A stretch of DNA of 64,000 nucleotides from Pegoplata infirma (lineage: Eukaryota > Arthropoda > Insecta > Diptera > Anthomyiidae). Under the pieces are notes generated by a model. It saw nothing but the letters and a program-made list of their open reading frames with translations. It had not been told where the DNA came from and ran no database searches. Shown here piece after piece: positions 58,100-64,000 of this stretch; the stretch's first letter is position 1, and each line of letters begins with the position of its first letter. The DNA is taken from positions 57,374,313 to 57,438,312 of the forward strand of contig OY992537.1 of the NCBI GenBank assembly GCA_963921195.1, read 5' to 3'. A program made the translations under genes and the position numbers.

Positions 58100-58700
58100 C
58101 CTAATTGAAAATCAGAAATCCTAAGAAATTAAGAAAGTATAAATTGAAATTCAAAAATTTAGAAAATATAAGTTGAAATTCAAAAATTAAGAAAATATAA
58201 ATTAAAATTTGGAAATTCCAGTTAAAATTTAGAAAACCCAATTGAAATTTAAAAATCCAGATAGAAATTAAGAAAAGATTGAAATTCAAAAATACCAATT
58301 GAAATTCAGAAAACCCAATTGAAATTTAGAAAACCTAGTCGAAATTTAGAAAAATGAAATTGAGAAAAACCTATTTAAACTTAGAATACCTAATTGAAAA
58401 ACAGAAAACCTTTTTAAAATTCAGAAAATCCAATCAAAATCAAGAAAACCATTGGAAATTCAAAAATCCATATTGTAATTAAGAAGATTTTAATTGAAAT
58501 TCAAAAATCCCAATTGAAATTCAGAAAACCCAGTTTAAATTAAGAAAACGCAATCGAAATTCAGAAAAAAATTAAAGCTCGGAAAACCAAATTGAAATCA
58601 AAAATCCCAATTGAAATTCAGAAAACCCAGTTTAAATTAAGAAAACGCAATCGAAATTCAGAAAAAAATTAAAGCTCGGAAAACCAAATTGAAATCAAGA
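58100..58700. repeat. Degenerate GAAATTCAGAAAACCCAATT minisatellite
   Basis: Units of about 20 bp related to those of the foldback at 39504, here in one orientation and more diverged. The last part includes an exact or nearly exact 97-bp tandem duplication (58504-58600 and 58601-58697). Confidence 0.75.
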
Positions 58701-58764
58701 AAATATATGTACCGGTTACACTAGTTTACAAATCAAAAAAAAAAAAAAAATTATTGAAACCGTA

Positions 58765-59470
58765 CCCAGTTGGCAACGTCTTCGAGCCATCCTCAGTGAC
58801 GGAGCGATGACATGTCAGAGTCACACCTGACATCCACAAGACATCTCTATGTACTGGGTTGAGGACAGTTTCATACAAATTTTCAAAATGTCCTCACTCA
58901 AAGTCAGCAGTGGTCAGGGCTGACCTTCTGGGGACATGTCACCTAAGACTTCTTTGGGGAAATGTCTTACATAGGTCATGCGAAAATACAAAAAAATTTC
59001 GTATTTCCTTTAGTTTTTACTTTTATCCATTTTCCTTTATAAATTATCTTTCTCATATTTAGAAAAAACTTTTCGCCTTTTTTAGTCCCAACTGGATTTG
59101 AACCTGGAACCTCCAGTTTATTAGTCCCACACCTAACCACTTGTTCCAAACTTTATTTTTAAAATTGTTTGTCTATTTATTACTTTTATTCTACTTGTTA
59201 GATTTTGATTTTATTTTAATTAAGTCGATAATATTGCCATCTTTTTCTTGGAAATTAAAGAGTTGCCCAGATTTAAAATTCTAATTTCTATTCTGAAGAC
59301 ATTTCCTTTTAGACGTCTTAGAGGAATTGTCCACACTCTTAAAGCAAACATTCAGTGCTGACAATGTTAGGACATGTCATCAAGGATTGCCTATGATTTG
59401 TCAGAACCTGAAGACATTTCCTCAAGGAATCACTGTGGAAATTTCCTCAGTGACACATTTTCCAACTGGG
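58765..59470. mobile_element. TA-flanked CCCAGTTGG MITE with a tRNA-like module
   Basis: Left CCCAGTTGGCAACGTC, right CACATTTTCCAACTGGG, TA on both sides (58763-58764, 59471-59472). Subterminal 'CCTCAGTGAC', 'GACATGTC' and 'AAGACATTTCC' motifs recur in both directions. A tRNA-like module lies near the middle (59084-59152). Confidence 0.75.
59084..59152 (-). repeat. tRNA-like module
   Basis: Minus strand: AACAAGTGGTTAGGTGTGGG (A-box-like), then CCAGGTTCAAATCC (B box GGTTCAAATCC) and CCAGTTGGGACT. Not a functional tRNA by pairing. Central position within the MITE mirrors the others. Confidence 0.6.
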
Positions 59471-60272
59471 TAACAAAAAAATTTGTTATGTTTTTTTTTT
59501 TAAAGCCTGATCCTTAACTAAGATAACAAAGTCGGTTTGATGAAAATCTATGGGTTATCACCGAAGTTATTACTTATTATATGAAAATACACGCAAAAAA
59601 CACTATGGCATTTAACCCAGTTTTTATTTTTGCATTTTAAATACAAAAAAAAAAATAAGGAAACGTTTTATGCGTAGTTTCAAAAAATTCATTATAACTT
59701 TGGTGATTGCCCATAGATTTTTATGAAACCCATTTTGTTATATTGGTATAGGTTCAGGCTTTTTGGTAATTAAAAAAACTTGTTAATTTGCAACGATTCG
59801 TAAAAAAAAATTAAAAATGAGTTTTTTGATCAACAAATGATTTTTTTTGATAAAAAAATTAATTTTTACAATACATTTGTCTATCGCGCGTAAACTATTG
59901 AACAGATGGGAAAGTAACGTGTGTAAAGTTTGTTGCAAAATGATTAACTTTAATTTGGTTTTTATCACGAGTAGATCGGAGGTACATTACTAAAGATACA
60001 GGGAAAACAGTAAAAATAACGCAAAAAAAATTATTAGAAGTATTTTTTTCTATAAAATTTTGAAGTTTAGCGGTCAAAAAAAATATGTTGACGCAGTTAG
60101 TGCGTATTTTCGTTGTAAACTAGAGTTATTGTTAAATATCATTATTTCGTTATTTAATAAATGAAAAAAAAAATCTAGCACTTTTTTTTTTGGTCTGTAA
60201 AGCATTTTAGCACTTTTTTTTCTGCCATTTAGCATTTTTTAAAAATTCTCTTATGGCAACACTGACTTCACT

Positions 60273-60689
60273 TCGAACTAATACATACACTTTAGAATTC
60301 AGTATACAAGAGTAGAGATGATAGTATTGATACCAAAGTACTTTTTTTGGGGCGCGCTAAATTTTTTCAATCGTAAACGGTTATGAATGTAAACAAAATC
60401 GGGCCAGTTGTTTAGAAAAATAACCACAAGAGTTTTTTTTGGGGGGAGGGGGAGGCTGGAGCGGAAAACTATTAACTATTTATAGGTGTAGTTTTTTTTT
60501 CTGAGATATATTTTCGCGAATCGCGAATTTTGTAGAAATAAAAAAGATATAAATGTTTATATTTGAAGATATAAATGTTTATATTTCACCCTTTAAATGA
60601 TTATCTTGACTTTTGAAACGTCATATTTCCGAAACCACAGAAGTTAGAAGTCTTAAATTTTGTTTGAGTACACCGTCCGACACAAATAA
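60273..60689. other. No gene; short repeat fragments
   Basis: AT-rich. 60430-60460 is a G-rich tract (GGGGGGAGGGGGAGG), recurring as GGAGGGGTCGGC at 63890. 'ACACCGTCCGACACA' at 60669 matches the terminus of the foldback at 32594, so a solo end is possible. Confidence 0.4.
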
Positions 60690-61300
60690 AACAAGTAAGA
60701 AAGTTATAGTCGGTCAAGACCGACCATATTATACCCTACACCAGTGTTTTGCGGAAAATGGGTCCCAAGCCCAAACATGGACCGATTGGGTCTATCATTT
60801 GTTAGATCTTTATTTAGTGTAGAAAACACACACAGATAAAATTTTAGTGAAATTGGTTTATTTTTGCCAATAGACAGATTTAACTGAATATCGGTCGAAA
60901 TTTTTATGTGGGGGACTAAGTCCAAAACTGGTCCAGTTATATTCCGATTTGATAAGGTTACTAAAGTACACGTTTAACACCTAAAAATAAATTTTTTATC
61001 AAATATTTCCATTTTTAGGAATTTTTTGGAAATTATGTGAATATCGGGAGGGTGGTTTGTATGGGGACTACCAGAAGAACTGACCCGATTCATTTGAAAT
61101 TTGGAATGATGATTTGAGCATACAAAATTTGATAACTTGTTAAATTTTAAAGCGATATCTTTTAAAATACAGTTATAAGAGTCATTTAAGCCCAATCCAA
61201 ATGGGGCGTTTGTATGGGGGCTAGGTCTTAAAATGTACCGATTATTTCCAATTTCAATAGGCTACGTTCTTGGGCTAAAAGATGCATAATTTCCGGGACT
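60690..61300 (-). repeat. Family C-type repeat, inverted
   Basis: Starts AACAAGTAAGAAAGTTATAG and GTCGGTCAAGACCGACCATA then TTATACCCTACACC, with 'GGGTCCCAAGCCCAAACATG' and 'GTATGGGGGCTAGGTC', which match the interior of 36711-38905 in reverse. Confidence 0.6.
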
Positions 61301-61640
61301 ACCGGTATGTATATTTTGTAAAATTGTGTAAAATTATTTTTTTTTCTTTGCATTTACCAAAAAGAAATACAAAACATGTTGAAAACACCATTTACATACT
61401 ATTTTTATCAATTTAAGAAAAATATAGTTACATGATTTTTAAATACTGAAATACTGATTAAATGTACACTATTCAAATATTTTATGGTATAGTATTTTTT
61501 TATTTTTTGAGAACCGGCACCAGCATCAGAACCGGGAATACCGGTATTCCCGGGAATATATCTAGAACCGGGAAACCGATACCAGAACCGGGAATACCGG
61601 TATACCCGGGAATACCGAGAATTGGGAAATGGGGGGCACT
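61300..61640. repeat. GGGAATACCGG minisatellite
   Basis: Units AGAACCGGGAATACCGGTAT and TCCCGGGAATA recur at 61505-61640. Resembles the GGTATC subterminal repeats of hAT-like element 1 and the CCCGGGAATT clusters. It may be the end of another hAT-like element, but a partner end was not found. Confidence 0.55.
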
Positions 61641-61649
61641 AGTACCGAC

Positions 61650-61814
61650 TTACAAAAAAGAAAATAAAAATTACTGTTTTCATTTTCTTAAAATTAAAAA
61701 GGTTTACAACTTCGATGTGAAACTTAGATAATAATTCACCTGCTGGTGAATAAACCCGTTTTTCACCAGCTGGTGAATAAAACGTAACAAAATTATTGTT
61801 CATAAAATCTATAT
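61650..61814. repeat. Left part of dispersed repeat (copy 2)
   Basis: 'ACTGTTTTCATTTTCTTAAA' and the palindrome TTCACCAGCTGGTGAATAAA match 46180-46320. The rest of this copy continues after the inserted family B and A repeats, at about 62850. Confidence 0.6.
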
Positions 61815-61869
61815 AAAAAGTTTATATATTTTTGATCCATGATCGATTCTAAGACATTCTGTGAATGTC

Positions 61870-61900
<31 letters not shown>

Positions 61901-62023
61901 AGATGGCACGATGCAGTCCAAAATAAAACACCTAGCCTCCTGAAATTTGGCACGAATATGTCTTATGGTCCTAGGCAGGTTAAGTTCATAAAAGGGCAAA
62001 ATCGGAATTTTTATCAAATTTTT
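61815..62023 (+). repeat. Truncated family B repeat
   Basis: 'TTGATCCATGATCGATTC', GTCCGTCTGTCTGTCCGTCC, 'CCTCCTGAAATTTGGCACGA' and 'GTCTTATGGTCCTAGGCAGG'. It stops where family A starts at 62024. Confidence 0.65.
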
Positions 62024-62848
62024 TATACCCTCCACTCTAGTGATAGAGGGTATATATAAGTTTGTCATTCCGTTTGTAACACCTCGAAATATTGGTCTAG
62101 GACCCCATAAAGTATATATATTCATGATCCTCGATCGATTTTAAGACGATCTAGCGATGTCCGTCTGTCCGTCCGATTGTCTGTCTGTTGAAACACGCTA
62201 ACTTTTGAAAGACTTTACGGTGGCTCTTGAAGTTTGGCATATATGTTGGGCATTTACCTGATCAGGTTGGTATTGCAATCCAGCGAAATATGTCCAGTGG
62301 TTCAAAAGTTATTAGCAAAAGCCGGAATCTCGGCAAGGATTTTTCGTGAATTTACGAGATAAAACACACGGTAACTTTCGAACGGCAATTCTGAGGGTGC
62401 TGAAGTTTGGCATGTATATTTTTCGTTCTTTTGGTCTGGTTCCTTTTAATTTCAGCCAAAGCGGTCCAGTGGTTTAAAAGTTATAAGCAAAACCCTGAAT
62501 TTCAGATTGGTTTCACCTAAAATTCCCGAGTTGAAAAACCCAAGTTTTAAAAAAAACAAGCTTTAAAAACAATGATAAGCCACAACATTACTTTACGGAG
62601 TATTTTTGTCACTCAGAAATATTTTTACACTAAAAAAAAATTTAAACTCGAAAAAAATTTTACACTCGAAAAAAAAATTAGTAAATTATTTTTTTTTTTA
62701 CAAAAATGACAAAAAAATATTTTTTTTCAAAATAAAATATTTTTAATCAAAATTGTTAATTTTTTTCACAATAAAAAATGTACTATCCTTTAAAAGGGGT
62801 ATTCATAGATTCGGCCAAGTCGAATTTAACTTTTATACTTGTTTTTTT
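62024..62848 (+). repeat. Full-length TATACCC family A repeat
   Basis: Same ends and internal order as 18068-18885, in the same orientation, with a small deletion near the right end (the GTGGAGG before TATTCATAG is missing). Confidence 0.75.
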
Positions 62849-63480
62849 CATCTATTTTTTTTTCATTAAATTATTTTTTTTTTTCACCAATTTTTTTTTT
62901 TTTTATTAAATTATTTTTTCATTAAATTATTTTTTTTTTTTTTCATCACATTTTTTGTTTTATCACAATTTTTTTTCATTAAATTTTTTTTTTTTCATCA
63001 ATTCTTTTTTTATGATTTTTTTTTCATAATTTTTTTTTTTTATTATATTTTTTTTATAATTTTTTTTTTGTCATCAAATTTCTTTTTTTTTAAATTTTTA
63101 ATTTTTTTTTTCATTAAATTTTATTTTCACAAAATTTTTATTTTTTTTATCAAAGTTTTTTTATTAAATTTTATATTACATCAAATGGGTTTTTTCATCA
63201 TTTTTTTATATATTTTTTTTCTTCAACAAATTTTTTTTCATAATTTTTTTTTCCTCAATTTTTATTTTTCATCACATTTTTTTTACATCAAATTTTTTTT
63301 TTCATCAATTTTTTTTTAATCAAATTTTTTATTACATAAAAATTTTTTTTAACCTAATTTTTTTTATCAAAATTTTTTTTATAAAAACTTTTTTTTCATC
63401 AAAAATTTTTTTCCACCAAAAATTTTGTTTTCAACAAATTTTTTTTTATCATAATTTTGTTTTTCGTGAAAACAAAAATT
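62849..63480. repeat. T-rich TTTTTCATCA tract
   Basis: About 630 bp of TTTTTTTTCATCAA/TTTTCATTAAA units, equivalent to 46340-46840. Frames in it are Phe-rich artefacts. The region is also a likely site of assembly or base-calling error. Confidence 0.7.
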
Positions 63481-64000
63481 TTATTTTCCATTTTTTTACC
63501 GAAACTTCTTTTTACCAAGTCTAAACTACTGACATAAAAATGTTCCATTTGTTTAACAAATGTACAAAAAAAAAGTGAGAGTGTTAAATTCTTCGGTGCC
63601 TTATTTTTTATACTTTCCAAAATGTAAAAACACTTTTTTTCACTCATGTAATACACCCATTTACTAAATTTACAACTCTTTTGGTTTGGACTGCATTTTG
63701 CTTTCCACAGACAGATGGACGATGTATTTAGCTTGAGTGTCTAAGAAATGGATCAATAATATATAAACCTAATGGGGCAAATGAATAAAAATTTATTTTT
63801 TCGAAAAAGAAAAAATTGGTTTGGGAAGTACACCCAAATCTTCAGCAAAACATTATCATGATTTAATGTTTCGCAGGGGTTTTTTTTTTGGAGGGGTCGG
63901 CTGTAGCAAAAAACTATGAACTATTTATAGGTGTAACATTTTTGTTCTCATACTTATTGTTAGTTAGGAAAAATTTTCAACTTTTAGTAAAGTTTTTCTA
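63481..64000. repeat. Decayed family B-like tail and AT-rich end
   Basis: 'GTGAGAGTGTTAAATTCTTC', 'TTTCCAAAATGTAAAAACAC', 'CCACAGACAGATGGACG' and 'TATATAAACCTAATGGGGCA' repeat the text at 46930-47100. After 63800 no feature is seen except a G-rich stretch at 63890. Confidence 0.5.

Larger units (their letters stand above)
57825..60264. mobile_element. hAT-like element 4 (2.4 kb, non-autonomous)
   Basis: Left end CAGTGATGCCATTTTAGCAC, right end (reversed) CAGTGTTGCCATAAGAG. The 8-bp sequence ACTTCACT directly precedes (57817-57824) and follows (60265-60272). TAGCACTTTT units fill both subterminal regions in inverted orientation. It contains a minisatellite (58100-58700) and a TA-flanked MITE (58765-59470). 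No transposase frame. Confidence 0.85.

Noticed and set aside
14841..59152. Functional tRNA genes
   Set aside because: All tRNA-like modules fail in the acceptor stem and most in the anticodon stem. They are reported as tRNA-derived repeats.

Overview
The window is AT-rich, repeat-dominated nuclear DNA of a higher (cyclorrhaphan) fly. The single confident gene is an ortholog of Drosophila Trim9. Very high A+T, a roughly 60-nt intron in a decayed gene, and dense dispersed 'TATACCCTCC...GAGGGTATA / GTCCGTCCGTCTGTCTG' repeats would fit a calyptrate fly such as a blow fly. The genus is a guess from sequence style, not established.

Layout. Positions 1-8400 hold a degenerate array (unit about 35-40 bp, higher-order period about 730-810 bp) interrupted by inserted elements. 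A perfect 232-bp palindrome lies at 8723-8954. Positions 8955-14460 are gene-free and contain one large TA-flanked element. From 14460 to 18060 the same array family recurs in the opposite orientation. The coding exon of Trim9 is on the minus strand at 19763-20671, ending in a clear splice donor. No later Trim9 exon was recognised before position 1, so 1-19762 is probably intron and 20672 onward is 5' UTR or upstream sequence.

Upstream lies an exact 283-bp direct repeat (21944 and 22454) containing a hammerhead-ribozyme-like core. Next comes a nest of transposons: a hAT-like element 24303-35916 (8-bp duplication GTTAGAAG) holds a dispersed-repeat fragment, which is split by a second hAT-like element 25123-35379 (duplication TTTAAAAG). 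That element contains further elements up to four deep. A third hAT-like element (35925-36545) sits directly against the first and shares the same GTTAGAAG target. Another hAT-like element lies at 57825-60264 (duplication ACTTCACT).

Positions 36700-64000 hold three families of TATACCC repeats, a foldback element made of 21-bp minisatellite units (39504-40917), a 35-bp minisatellite (54000-54600), T-rich tracts, and several elements with terminal inverted repeats flanked by TA. Several of these from unrelated families carry tRNA-like modules with an internal pol III-type B box. A decayed two-exon gene fragment, probably transposon-derived, is at 55319-55677.

There is no operon-like gene cooperation here. 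The organising theme is repeated nesting of non-autonomous DNA transposons around one exon of a neuronal ubiquitin ligase gene. Most short open reading frames in the window fall inside AT-rich repeats and were not annotated. Boundaries were read by eye, and element superfamilies are inferred from terminal sequence and target duplications only.
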